From: an uncultured Bacteroidales bacterium
GTDB taxonomy: Bacteria > Bacteroidota > Bacteroidia > Bacteroidales > P3
DNA length: 19,413 nt
NCBI GenBank assembly: GCA_937884485.1
Contig: CALGCG010000096.1
Location: 1 to 19,413, forward strand
Direction: 5' to 3'
The notes below the pieces were generated by a model. The model was not told the origin of the DNA. It did no database searches and saw only the letters and a program-made list of their open reading frames with translations. A program made the position numbers and the translations under genes. Below are positions 6,617 to 15,000 of this stretch, one piece after another (within the stretch, counting starts at the first letter, position 1; every line of letters begins with the position of its first letter).

Positions 6617-7690
6617 ATGGCTTTTAATTTCTACGATACCCACACTCTGCTCGCCTCTGTGCAGCAGCTCCCGCCTCTCCACACCTTCCTGCTCGATCGT
6701 TATTTCCCTACTAACGCAGCGAGCGACATTTTCGCCACCAACGACGTGCTGGTGGAATACAAGAAGGGCTCCAAGAAGGCGGCACCTTTTGTAGCGCCTC
6801 GCAAGGGCGGGATCACTATCCTGCGCGACGGCTACACCATGAAGCGCTTCACACCTTCCTATATCGCACCTAAGCGTCCCCTCACCATTGACGACCTGAG
6901 AAAGCGCGGCTTCGGTGAGGCTCTCTACACTAACCTGACTCCTGAGCAGCGTCAGGGCGTGATCATGCTCGGCGACCTCGACGAACTGCGCGCCATGAAC
7001 ATGCGCCGCAAGGAGGCTATGGCTGCCGAGGTTATTTTCACCAATGGCTGCATTATGGACGAGTATGTGGACGACTTCAACCACTTCGAGGAACGCGAGG
7101 TGCGCTACTACGAGGGCAACGCCAACCCCGCAGTATATACTCCGGCAGCTGACTGGGACACTACCGAGGCTTCCGGCAAGCAGATGATCAACGACGTGGC
7201 CGCCATGATCTCCATGTTGACCTCTCGCGGCTTGCCTGCCACTGAGGTGCTTATGGCTCCCGACGTGGCCGACGTATTCCTCGCAAATGAGTGGATCCTG
7301 AAACTGCTCGACAACCGCAACTACCAGATCGGCGGCGTAGATCCTGAGACTCTGCCTTCCGGCGCTTCCAAGATCGCGCGCTTGAACATCAAGGGCCGCA
7401 TGATCGACTTCCTGAACTATGAGGACACCTACACCGAAGTGGACGGCAGCGTGCACCAGTTTATTCCTGCGGGCAAGATCGCAGTGGGCGCTCCTGCTGC
7501 TGGCCGCACTGTTTATGGTGCGATCACTCAGGTGGAACAGTCCGACGGTGAGTTCCACACCTACACTGGCGTGGACGTTCCGAAATATCTCAGCGACGCC
7601 ACTCACAATGTGCGCGAGGTGACTCTGACTACTGCGCCTCTGTGCATGCCTAACAACGAGAACCCGTTTATCAGCGCTCAGGTGCTCTAA
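6617..7690 (+). CDS. Major capsid protein, gpE family
   Basis: 357 residues with GAAGGAGGA before ATG 6617. It is a HK97-fold capsid protein of the lambda gpE type: an N-terminal FYDTHTLLASVQQ segment, the conserved region LLDRYFPTN, the FVAPRKGG segment of the extended loop, and a central YTMKRFTPSYIAPKRPLT typical of gpE. Lambda gpE is 341 residues. Hundreds of copies form the icosahedral shell. Codon choice differs from the terminase and tape measure genes: proline is mostly CCT here (about two thirds by my count), and T-ending codons for Thr, Ser and Ala are frequent, in keeping with high expression. The final residues (LCMPNNENPFISAQVL) are also family-like. Confidence 0.94.
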   Translation: MAFNFYDTHTLLASVQQLPPLHTFLLDRYFPTNAASDIFATNDVLVEYKKGSKKAAPFVAPRKGGITILRDGYTMKRFTPSYIAPKRPLTIDDLRKRGFGEALYTNLTPEQRQGVIMLGDLDELRAMNMRRKEAMAAEVIFTNGCIMDEYVDDFNHFEEREVRYYEGNANPAVYTPAADWDTTEASGKQMINDVAAMISMLTSRGLPATEVLMAPDVADVFLANEWILKLLDNRNYQIGGVDPETLPSGASKIARLNIKGRMIDFLNYEDTYTEVDGSVHQFIPAGKIAVGAPAAGRTVYGAITQVEQSDGEFHTYTGVDVPKYLSDATHNVREVTLTTAPLCMPNNENPFISAQVL

Positions 7691-7714
7691 TACGGGCCAG
7701 AAAGGAGCAGGAAC

Positions 7715-8158
7715 ATGGCAAAGATTAAAGTAAAACAGGGCGGCTGCGGCATTAAGTACACAGACGCCCACGGAAACGCAAGACACGCCCTGAAAACCCC
7801 TGAGAGCGGCGCCTTCGAGTGCGACGACGCTCAGGCCGAGCGCCTCGTGCGCATGGGTGTGGCTGCTTATGTAACCGAAAAGGCAGCGGAGCCAGTGGCT
7901 CAGGCTGACGCACAGCAGGAAGGACAGGCCGACGGCTCGCAGGAACCTGAGAAGCTCACCGGCCACCTCGACGCTGCTCAGCTCGAAACCATGACCAACG
8001 ACCAGCTGAAAAACCTCGCCGGGGATCTCGGCGTGGATATTACCGGCTGCAAGAAAAAGGCCGACTATATCGCGGCGATCACTGCCGCTGAGGTAGAGAT
8101 CGGCGACGAGGACGACGGCGACGAGCTGCCGGATCTGGGCGCTGCCGATCCTGAGTAA
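7715..8158 (+). CDS. FI-like head protein with HeH/LEM-type C-terminal domain
   Basis: 147 residues with AAAGGAGCAGG before ATG 7715. The N-terminus is a small beta domain (MAKIKVKQGG to about residue 55, including SGAFECDDAQAERLVRMGVA). A Gln/Glu/Ala linker follows, then a helix-extension-helix segment at 92-126 (LETMTNDQLKNLAGDLGVD then KKKADYIAAI), then an acidic tail. In lambda, FI carries a comparable modular layout and assists terminase docking on the prohead. The gene sits directly after the capsid gene, as FI does. The next gene appears to be a paralogue. The function is inferred from position, and the HeH assignment is by eye. Confidence 0.6.
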   Translation: MAKIKVKQGGCGIKYTDAHGNARHALKTPESGAFECDDAQAERLVRMGVAAYVTEKAAEPVAQADAQQEGQADGSQEPEKLTGHLDAAQLETMTNDQLKNLAGDLGVDITGCKKKADYIAAITAAEVEIGDEDDGDELPDLGAADPE

Positions 8159-8171
8159 AGGAGGCACCGAC

Positions 8172-8489
8172 ATGATCAAAATGGTTAAAGGCACCTATGG
8201 CCGCATGGTAAACGGAGTCGTGGAAGCTATGACGAAGCACTCCGGGCCCTTCTCTCTGTCCGAAGCTCGCGAGGCCGAGCTGGTGGCGGCGGGTGTGGCT
8301 GTGAAGGTGGAAGAAACGGCAAAGGCTAAGGCCTACGCCAACATGAAAATGGCAGAACTTCGCAAGGCTGCTGCAGCGCTGGGCGTAGACGCAAGCGCAG
8401 CCAAGACCAAAAAGGAAGTGATCGCCATGCTGGAAGCTGCCGAGGCTCAGGAGGAAACTCAGGAGCCCGAAGCTGTCGCCGAGGAATAA
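8172..8489 (+). CDS. Second FI-like protein with SAP/HeH-type domain
   Basis: 105 residues with AAAGGAGG before ATG 8172. The N-terminal region has SGPFSLSEAREAELVAAGVA (about residues 24-43), matching the corresponding part of the preceding gene. A short charged linker follows, then a helix-turn-helix SAP-like stretch at 58-91 (MKMAELRKAAAALGVD then K-x-K-x-x-x-IAMLEAAE). By my alignment the two proteins share about 12 of 28 residues in the N-terminal part and about 14 of 34 in the C-terminal part, so they look like a tandem duplication. The tail is acidic (EETQEPEAVAEE). The role is probably in head completion or packaging, by position only. Confidence 0.5.
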   Translation: MIKMVKGTYGRMVNGVVEAMTKHSGPFSLSEAREAELVAAGVAVKVEETAKAKAYANMKMAELRKAAAALGVDASAAKTKKEVIAMLEAAEAQEETQEPEAVAEE

Positions 8490-8493
8490 CCCG

Positions 8494-8811
8494 GTGAGCT
8501 TCAAAGAGCAGATCCAGAAAGACCTCGACGCCGTGTTCCTGAACCTCGACGAGTTCGCCGAGCTTCACCGCATTGAGGGCGTAGAGATCGCCGTCGTGGT
8601 GGACAACGATCAGCTGAACAAGCTCAAAAAAGGGCAGATCCTCGGACTCATTGAGGCCGACATGCTGCTCATGGGCCGGGTGACAGACTTCCCGGCCGAT
8701 CTGGAGCCGGGCCGCCTGCTGAACGTGGACGGCCGCGAGCTGATCGTGGCGAACTCCGGCAAGGACATGGGACTCGTTGAGGTGGCACTTCGCCAGAATA
8801 GAACCGGTTAA
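8494..8811 (+). CDS. Head-tail joining protein, Gifsy-2/FII type
   Basis: 105 residues starting at GTG 8494, four bases after the previous stop, with GAGGA (8482-8486) seven bases upstream. The start MSFKEQIQKDLDAVFLNLDE with EFAELHRIEG closely resembles the small 'Gifsy-2 prophage ATP-binding sugar transporter-like' family (PF13856), whose name is misleading: its members are head-tail connector proteins related in fold to lambda gpFII. The rest is beta-rich (VEIAVVVDND, GRLLNVDGRELIVANSG). It would bind the filled head and provide the attachment surface for the tail. The position after the FI-like genes matches FII. No transport function is suggested. Confidence 0.72.
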   Translation: MSFKEQIQKDLDAVFLNLDEFAELHRIEGVEIAVVVDNDQLNKLKKGQILGLIEADMLLMGRVTDFPADLEPGRLLNVDGRELIVANSGKDMGLVEVALRQNRTG

Positions 8812-8823
8812 GGAGGCGACGAC

Positions 8824-9453
8824 ATGACACTGGTACAAAGCATTGACAAGGTGGTGGCGTGGCTGCGCGACAGCGTATGCAACCAGATCACCCTCAAACT
8901 GCCGGACGACTACAAGAACGGCACAGGGTACGACGTCGAGTATGTAAACCCGGCGGCGTTCCCGCTTTATGTTCCGGGCAAAGACCGTCTGCCTCCTTCC
9001 GTTCCGGCGCCGATCCCTTCGGTGTGCGTGCAGCTCATGGAAGGCAGCGACGACCTGCTGCAAAAAAAGAGGCAGCTCCAGATCCGGCTCTGCCTTGCCT
9101 GCTGGAACCCCGGAGAACATGGCGGCGAAGTGTTGCATGCTCGCCCGAACGCTGACGCGACCGGCGGGTATTCATACTACTGCGTGACCGGAGAGGCTGC
9201 GCAGACCTACGCCCGCAATATGGAAGGCTGGAGGGACTCGTTCAACTTCGCGGATCTCGTGCTCAGAGAGCTGGAGGGCACGGAGTACATAGCGGGCCAC
9301 CGGCTTGTGAAGGAGTCCGGGATTAAGTTCGGACTATTCACAGAAGAAGGCAACATCTGGGACTACTACCCCTACTGGCACAACTGGATCAGTTTTACAC
9401 TGGAGGCCGGAGTCGTAGCAAAAACCCCGGAAAAATACGAAAATCTTTTATAA
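8824..9453 (+). CDS. Probable tail completion or terminator protein
   Basis: 209 residues with AAGGAGGCGACGAC before ATG 8824. I do not recognise a family with confidence. The N-terminus is helical (MTLVQSIDKVVAWLRDSVCN). Residues about 56-70 are Pro-rich (RLPPSVPAPIPSVCVQ) and lead into a beta/alpha core with a Trp/Tyr-rich end (DYYPYWHNWISFTLE, 180-194). The place between a head-tail joiner and the sheath gene is where neck and tail-terminator proteins (lambda U/Z, P2 R/S) are found, and the small size fits. The function is inferred from context only; no catalytic motif is visible. Confidence 0.5.
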   Translation: MTLVQSIDKVVAWLRDSVCNQITLKLPDDYKNGTGYDVEYVNPAAFPLYVPGKDRLPPSVPAPIPSVCVQLMEGSDDLLQKKRQLQIRLCLACWNPGEHGGEVLHARPNADATGGYSYYCVTGEAAQTYARNMEGWRDSFNFADLVLRELEGTEYIAGHRLVKESGIKFGLFTEEGNIWDYYPYWHNWISFTLEAGVVAKTPEKYENLL

Positions 9454-9468
9454 CAAGGAGGACAAACC

Positions 9469-10941
9469 ATGGCATACAAACATGGCGCATACGGTGAGAT
9501 CACGGCCAGCAAAGTGACCGACGCGAAGCAGACTGACGTTGTGGCCGCCTATATCGGCACCGCACCGATCAACCTGATCCGCGGCTACGCTGACGCGAAC
9601 CTCATCAACATGCCGATCAAAGTCGCAAACATGAGCGACACCCAGAGCAAGCTCGGCTACTCTGAGAACTGGGAGGACTTCACTCTCTGCGAAGCCTTCG
9701 CCGAGCACTTCGACAACACTGTCGGCAACGTGGGCCCGATCTACGTCGTGAACGTACTCGATCCCGCAGTCCACAAAGCTGCCGAAAAAACCAACAAGGA
9801 GCTGAACTTCACGAACCAGCGCGCAGAGTTTGAAAGCTCCGACATTATTCTGGACACCTTCGCGATCGCAGACAAGGCCGAGGGCGTGGACTACTCTCTG
9901 GAGTACAACTTCGCCAAGGGCGCTGTGGTGGTGAAGCTGCTCGCAGACGACGACACCGCAACGCTCCAGTGCTCCTTCGACACTGTGGACACAAGCGCGG
10001 TAACAGAAGCCGACATTATCGGCCAGAAATCTGAGGACGGACAGTACACTGGACTTTATGCCATGAGCCTGCTCTACCAGTACCACAACGCAGTGCTCAA
10101 TATGCTGGCAGCTCCCGGCTGGAGCCAGATCCCTGCCGTTTACAAGGCTATGGTGAGCACTGTCCAGAAGCTCAACGGCCACTGGGACGGCTTCGTCAAC
10201 GCCGACATTCCTCTGGAGGACGAAAAAGGCAACGAGATCAACACGATCGCGAAGGCGATCGAGTGGAAGAACGCGAACGGCTACACCAGCGAGTTCTCCA
10301 AGGTGTACTGGCCTATGGTTAAGGACGGCAGCGGCCGCGTGTTCCATTTGTCCACTGCCGGTCAGGCCACCATGCTGCGCGTGGATCTGAGTCACGACGG
10401 CGTGCCGTTCGAGTCTCCTTCCAACAAGGAGATCATGGCAACAAGTCAGTATTTCGGCGAGGACTCCAAGAGCCGCGGCTTCGATCAGCAGACCGCCAAC
10501 GGCCTGAATGAGAAAGGCATTACCACAGCCTGCTTCTGGGCTGGTCAGTGGGTGCTCTGGGGCCCTCACACTGCTGCTTATACCTACAACGGCAGCATGG
10601 ACGCCCGCGCGATCTTTGACGTGAACCTGCGCATGCTTATGCACATCACAAACAGCTTCCAGCTGGATCACGGCACTGAGATCGACAGCCCTATGACTCC
10701 ACAGGACAAAGACACGATCCTGAACTTCGAGAGGCAGAAGCTCGACACGCTCTGCGGTATCGGCGCTCTGATCGGCACTCCTTCCGTGGAGTTTTTGGAG
10801 ACTGAGAACTCCGTCACCGACATGATGAACGGCGACTTTGTTTGGAACTTCAACGTGACCAACACGCCTCCGTTCAAATCTGGCACCGCTCGCGTGTGCT
10901 ACACCGACGAAGGCTTCGCGGCCTTTTTCGAGACTGAATAA
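9469..10941 (+). CDS. Contractile tail sheath protein
   Basis: 490 residues with CAAGGAGGACAAACC before ATG 9469. The N-terminal MAYKHGAYGEITASKV and the TAPINL segment are typical of sheath proteins (Mu gpL/P2 FI class). The inner domain is at the C-terminus, around FDVNLRMLMHITNSFQLDHGTEIDSPM and LDTLCGIGALIG, with a closing strand FVWNFNVTNTPPFKSGTARV that links subunits into the helical sheath. On infection the sheath contracts and drives the tube through the envelope. Its presence fixes the phage as a myovirus. It directly precedes the tube gene, the usual order. Codon use is capsid-like, with many T-ending codons. Confidence 0.94.
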   Translation: MAYKHGAYGEITASKVTDAKQTDVVAAYIGTAPINLIRGYADANLINMPIKVANMSDTQSKLGYSENWEDFTLCEAFAEHFDNTVGNVGPIYVVNVLDPAVHKAAEKTNKELNFTNQRAEFESSDIILDTFAIADKAEGVDYSLEYNFAKGAVVVKLLADDDTATLQCSFDTVDTSAVTEADIIGQKSEDGQYTGLYAMSLLYQYHNAVLNMLAAPGWSQIPAVYKAMVSTVQKLNGHWDGFVNADIPLEDEKGNEINTIAKAIEWKNANGYTSEFSKVYWPMVKDGSGRVFHLSTAGQATMLRVDLSHDGVPFESPSNKEIMATSQYFGEDSKSRGFDQQTANGLNEKGITTACFWAGQWVLWGPHTAAYTYNGSMDARAIFDVNLRMLMHITNSFQLDHGTEIDSPMTPQDKDTILNFERQKLDTLCGIGALIGTPSVEFLETENSVTDMMNGDFVWNFNVTNTPPFKSGTARVCYTDEGFAAFFETE

Positions 10942-10955
10942 GGAGGTACTGACAC

Positions 10956-11465
10956 ATGGGAAAATGGTTAGATATTAAAGGCCCCGTAGTGGCCGACACC
11001 GTGTACGCAGACAATCAGCTGGTGGCTAAGGACACCGCGTTCACTCTGCCCGGTATCGAATTTTTGACCGCAGACGTGCAGGCCATGGGTAACATGACTG
11101 TGCCTCTGATCGGCCTTCTGGAGAACATGGAGCTCGCGATCACCAAGATCGGGATCGACAACGGCCTCAGCCGCATGAACCGCCTCCAGAAACAGAACTT
11201 TGAGTTCCGCTGGGTGCAGAACGTCGTCAAGTCTGACGGCTCTCAGAGCGTCGAAGGCTGCAAGGCTTTTGTGCGCACTATGCCCGGCGCCTTCCCTGAG
11301 ACGGGCGTTGAAATCGGCAGCGCACCCGAACAGGAAAACACCTACAACGTCACCCGCATGCAGATCTACGCGAACGGCGTCGAGGTGGTATGCGTTGACC
11401 GTCTGAGCCAGATCCTCCGTATCAACGGCGTGGACTACATGAGCCAGATCAACAACCTGCTTTAA
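10956..11465 (+). CDS. Tail tube protein, P2 FII family
   Basis: 169 residues with AAGGAGGTACTGACAC before ATG 10956. It has the P2 FII-type layout of a two-sheet tube subunit: LPGIEFLTADVQAMGNMTVPL near the start, ELAITKIGIDNGLSRM in the centre, FEFRWVQNVV, and a C-terminal strand pair ENTYNVTRMQIYANGVEVV then LRINGVDYMSQINNLL. Hexamers stack into the tube inside the sheath. The gene follows the sheath gene and is itself followed by a strong terminator, which fits the high amounts needed of sheath and tube relative to the chaperone and tape measure. Confidence 0.92.
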   Translation: MGKWLDIKGPVVADTVYADNQLVAKDTAFTLPGIEFLTADVQAMGNMTVPLIGLLENMELAITKIGIDNGLSRMNRLQKQNFEFRWVQNVVKSDGSQSVEGCKAFVRTMPGAFPETGVEIGSAPEQENTYNVTRMQIYANGVEVVCVDRLSQILRINGVDYMSQINNLL

Positions 11466-11476
11466 TCAATCACATG

Positions 11477-11520
11477 AAGGGCCTCCGGTCAATTTTCTGA
11501 CCGGTGGCCTTTTCTTATTT
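11477..11520 (+). terminator. Rho-independent terminator after the tail tube gene
   Basis: A long stem pairs aag-ggcc-t-ccggtca (11477-11491) with tgaccgg-t-ggcc-ttt (11498-11512): 7 bp, one T/T mismatch, 4 bp, then one G-U and two A-U. The loop is ATTTTC. A T-rich tail (TTTTCTTATTTT) follows. Some readthrough is needed for the tail genes downstream, since no promoter is obvious in the short gap. Confidence 0.85.
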
Positions 11521-11540
11521 TCTGAAAGGAGCCCAGAACC

Positions 11541-11948
11541 ATGAAAGACACATTGAAATTGAAAAACCCGATCATGATCAACGGAGAACAGGTCACAGAG
11601 GTGACTCACGACTCCAACGAGATCGACGGTATTCTCTTTGCGACCGCTGAGTCCAAGAGAAAGGCAGCCGCAGGCATGAAAAACACCTCGATCGCTCCCG
11701 CGGCCGAGTTCGACTTTGGCCTGCACCTCTACCTCGGCTTCGCTGCTATCGTGGCAGCCAATCCCTCCTATGACTTCTCCGACGTCGAGAGGATCAAGGG
11801 CCGCGATCTTGTGGGGGTAATGGCGATCGGCCGAAATTTTATGCTCGCGTCGGAAAAGGAACAACAGCAAAACGACTCAGGCGAGCCTACCGAGACTACG
11901 CCAGAGTCTACCACACCAGCACAACAGAGCTCGAAAAAAAGCGAGTAA
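11541..11948 (+). CDS. Tail assembly chaperone, short form (P2 gpE-like)
   Basis: 135 residues with AAAGGAGCCC before ATG 11541. The N-terminal half is beta/mixed (KLKNPIMINGEQVTEV) and the middle is helical (FDFGLHLYLGFAAIVAANPS with DVERIKGRDLVGVM), the pattern of P2 gpE-type chaperones. The end is a Gln/Thr/Pro/Ser-rich linker followed by a Lys-coding A run. Chaperones of this kind bind the tape measure and guide tube polymerisation. The gene lies between tube and tape measure, where such frameshifting chaperone genes are normally found (lambda G/GT, P2 E/E'). Confidence 0.85.
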   Translation: MKDTLKLKNPIMINGEQVTEVTHDSNEIDGILFATAESKRKAAAGMKNTSIAPAAEFDFGLHLYLGFAAIVAANPSYDFSDVERIKGRDLVGVMAIGRNFMLASEKEQQQNDSGEPTETTPESTTPAQQSSKKSE

Positions 11949-12052
11949 TTGACTTCGTTGTCGAGTATGCAGAAGCGGCCGAGGATCTGGCAGCGGAAAG
12001 GAAACGCGCCGAAAAGAACCGGCCGCCGATAAAGAGGCCGAGAAGGAGGTGA
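11541..12052 (+). CDS. Tail assembly chaperone, -1 frameshift extended form
   Basis: A -1 shift at the seven-A run (11934-11940, read TCG AAA AAA AGC) enters a frame open from 11939 to TGA at 12050-12052. It adds 37 residues (KRVIDFVVEYAEAAEDLAAE then a basic RKRAEKNRPPIKRPRRR), for about 170 in all. The added part is helical then very basic, as expected of a gpE'/GT-type extension that contacts the tape measure. Without the shift these 100 bases before the tape measure would be empty, which is unlike the packed rest of the window. A +1 shift would stop at once (TGA 11950). The slip site is not a textbook heptamer, so efficiency is unknown. Confidence 0.72.
11933..11940 (+). promoter_or_regulatory. 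Candidate -1 ribosomal frameshift site
   Basis: The bases GAAAAAAA straddle two AAA lysine codons (11934-11939) plus a seventh A. Slipping back one base lets the second lysine tRNA re-pair fully and the first pair with GAA by one G-U. I see no obvious strong stimulatory stem just downstream; the Shine-Dalgarno-like GGAGG motifs lie farther on. Confidence 0.6.
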
Positions 12053-12056
12053 GACC

Positions 12057-15000
12057 ATGGCTTCCGGTAAGACTTTACAGTCCACCATTGAGATCTCCGG
12101 TGTGCTTAGCCCTTCGCTGCAAGCGGCGATCAATAGCGCGGTAGACAGACTGGCCGAAATGGCCGAGGAAACTCTGGAGTCTGCCGACGCTGCGACGCGC
12201 CTTGTGGCTGAAATGGCCGCACAGGAGGACGTACTCAAAAGCATGCAGAAGGCCTACGCGGGCTATGTAGCCAGCGGGGAAGAAAGCAGCGAACAAGCTC
12301 AGGATCTCGCCGACCGGATCCGAGCCGTGTCTGGTGAGCTGGAGGAAAACCGCGAAACCCTGCAAGCTGCCGAGAAGGCAGCCAAGAGCCTAACCGGCAC
12401 GCAGGAGGACGCGGCCGACGCATACACAGCACTGGAACGCAAAATAAGCAGCCAGCAGGACGAGCTCGCAGCGCTCCGTAGGCAGTACGCCAACGTGGCA
12501 CTGGAACAGGGCGAAAGTTCAGACGAAGCGCGCCAGCTGGCAAACAGGATCAGCGACCTGTCCGGGGAGCTGAACCAGAACCGGCAGCAGCTCAAAGACG
12601 CAGAACGAGCCGCAGACTCCTTCGGGGAAGCTCTGGAGGAAGCCGGAGAAAGTGCGGAGGACTCCAGCGAGGGGTACACCGTACTGAAAAACGTCATAGC
12701 CAACCTCGTGACCGAGGGGATCGACAAGGCCGTGGACGCCTTCAAGGAAATGGCAACCGAGGGCGACAACGCACTCGCCATGCTGGAAGCTAAAACCGGC
12801 GCCACTGCTGCGGAGATCGAAGGCTTCGAGGACGTCATGTACGAGGTTTACAACGCCAACTACGGCGAGAGCCTCGGCGACGTGTCCGAGAAGCTCTCCA
12901 CCGTCGTGCAAATGACGGACGACCTCAACAACGCAGAGCTGGCTCAAATCACAAAGAACGCGATCGCACTGGAGGACGTGTTCGGCTTCGACACTGTGGA
13001 GAGTCTGCGGGCTGTGAACAGCCTCATGGATCAGTTCGGCATAACGTCAGAGCAGGCCTACAACCTCATAGTGCAGGGCGCACAGAACGGCCTCAACCAG
13101 AACGACGACCTACTCGACACGATCAACGAGTATTCGGTACAGTTTAGAAACGCCGGGTACACCGCCGACGACATGTTCAACATGCTGGCGAACGGCGTCG
13201 AGTCGGGCACATGGTCAGTCGATAAACTGGGCGACGCTGTGAAGGAGTTCAACATCAGAATGAGCGACGGAAGCGCTCAGGAGGCCGTCGAGGCTCTCGG
13301 CTTCTCGTGGGAAGCTGTCTCAGAGTCGTGGAGCAAGGGCGGCGACGAAGCCAAAGACGTGTTCAACATGCTGATCAACGAGCTGGACGGGCTCGAAAAC
13401 ACGACCGAAGGCTACAACATAGGCGTGGGACTCATGGGTACCATGTACGAAGATCTGGGCCACGAGGCAGTTCTGGCACTCTCTCAGACCGAGGGAGCGA
13501 TCAACAGCGCCTCCGACGCCATGGCGCAAATGGACGGCGCAGCCTACGACACACTGGAGGGTGCGCTCTCTCAACTGGGCCGAACGATCAAGTCCGAAGT
13601 GGTGCAGCCAATCGTGAAAAAGCTCACACCTGCACTCAAAAATGCCGTGAAGTTCGTCACTTCCAAGGTGGCCCCGTCCGTTGACTGGCTACTGGATCAC
13701 CTACCCGAAGTCGGCATAGCGCTGGGAACAGTCGGCGCGGTGATCACCGCTATGAACTGGGGCAACATCACGGCGCAGATCAGCAAGATCTCCGGGGCCT
13801 TCTCAGGCTTCAAGACTGCGCTCGCCGCAATACCGGGCCCTGTTCTCGCGATCATAGCCGTGGTGGCCGCTCTGGCCGCTGGCTTCATGTATCTGTGGAA
13901 CACGAACGAGGACTTCCGCAACCGCGTGACCGAGATCTGGGAAGAACTGCAAGGCAGCTTTTCAGAGCTGGGCGGCACAATCAGCAACATGATCGGGCAG
14001 CTCATGCCGTTGATCTCAGACATAGCCACCACAGTGCTGACGGCCTTCGGGCAGATCGCTGAGGCGGTGCTGCCGGTACTGATCGAGCTCATAGCTTCGA
14101 TCCTGCCGGTTATTATCGACCTGATCAACCAGCTGCTCCCGATTTTAACCCAAGTAATAGAGAGCGTGCTCAGCACGTTGGTGGACGTACTCAACGCGCT
14201 GCTCCCTCTCGTCATTCAGATTATTGAGGCGGTGCTGCCGGTACTCGTGCAGCTGATCCAGACACTTCTCCCTATCATTACTCAGATAGTGGAGGCCGTG
14301 CTGCCGGTGCTGATCCAGTTGATCAACGCCATTCTGCCGGTAATAACTCAGATCATCAACGCCGTGCTGCCGGTGCTGGTGCAGATACTCAACGCACTGA
14401 CGCCGATCCTCAATATGATTATTTCACTATTGCAGCCGATCCTTAACCTGATAATCACGCTCGTGACGCCGATCCTCAACCTGATTATGACGGCGATCAC
14501 CCCGCTGATCGAGATCTTCACGACTCTGATCAATGCGGTGCTCCAGCCTATCATGCCGATCCTCACGGCGGTGGCGAATGTTATCACCGCAGTGCTCGGC
14601 TCAGCTATTCAGGCTATCCAGCCGATCATACAGAGCCTCACGAACGTGTTCCAAGGCCTGATCGACTTCATCACCGGCGTGTTCTCAGGAAACTGGAGCC
14701 AAGCGTGGAACGGAGTCGTGCAGGTATTCGGTGGACTGTGGGACAGCCTCGTCGGTATCGTCAAGGCGCCTATCAACGCAGTGATCGGACTGATTAACAA
14801 GGCGATCGGAGCGCTGAATGGTATCAGCGTAACGATCCCGGACTGGGTGCCGGTGGTAGGTGGTAACACCTTCGGGATCAATATCCCGACCATACCTATG
14901 CTGGCGTCTGGTGGCTTTACTGACGGCGTATCAATCGCGGGCGAGGCAGGCATGGAGGCCGTGATCTCCTTCGATCCTGCATACCACGAGAAGAACGTCG

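Noticed and set aside
6533..8194. 553-codon open frame on the - strand across the decoration, capsid and FI-like genes
   Set aside because: It runs exactly antisense to four well-supported genes, has no ribosome site, and its openness follows from the scarcity of TTA, CTA and TCA codons in the sense genes. The His/Val/Leu-rich product is typical of an antisense shadow.
8494..8811. Sugar transporter function for the 105-residue protein
   Set aside because: The similarity is to a family whose database name mentions a transporter, but size, position and lack of an ATP-binding motif or membrane segment indicate a head-tail connector.
9448..10671. 407-codon open frame on the - strand opposite the sheath gene
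   Set aside because: Antisense shadow of a clear sheath gene; Val/His/Leu-rich product and no ribosome binding site.
14064..14525. CRISPR-like or satellite DNA repeat in the regular 33-base units
   Set aside because: The units are diverged at DNA level, lie in frame in the tape measure gene and conserve an amino-acid pattern; there are no spacers.
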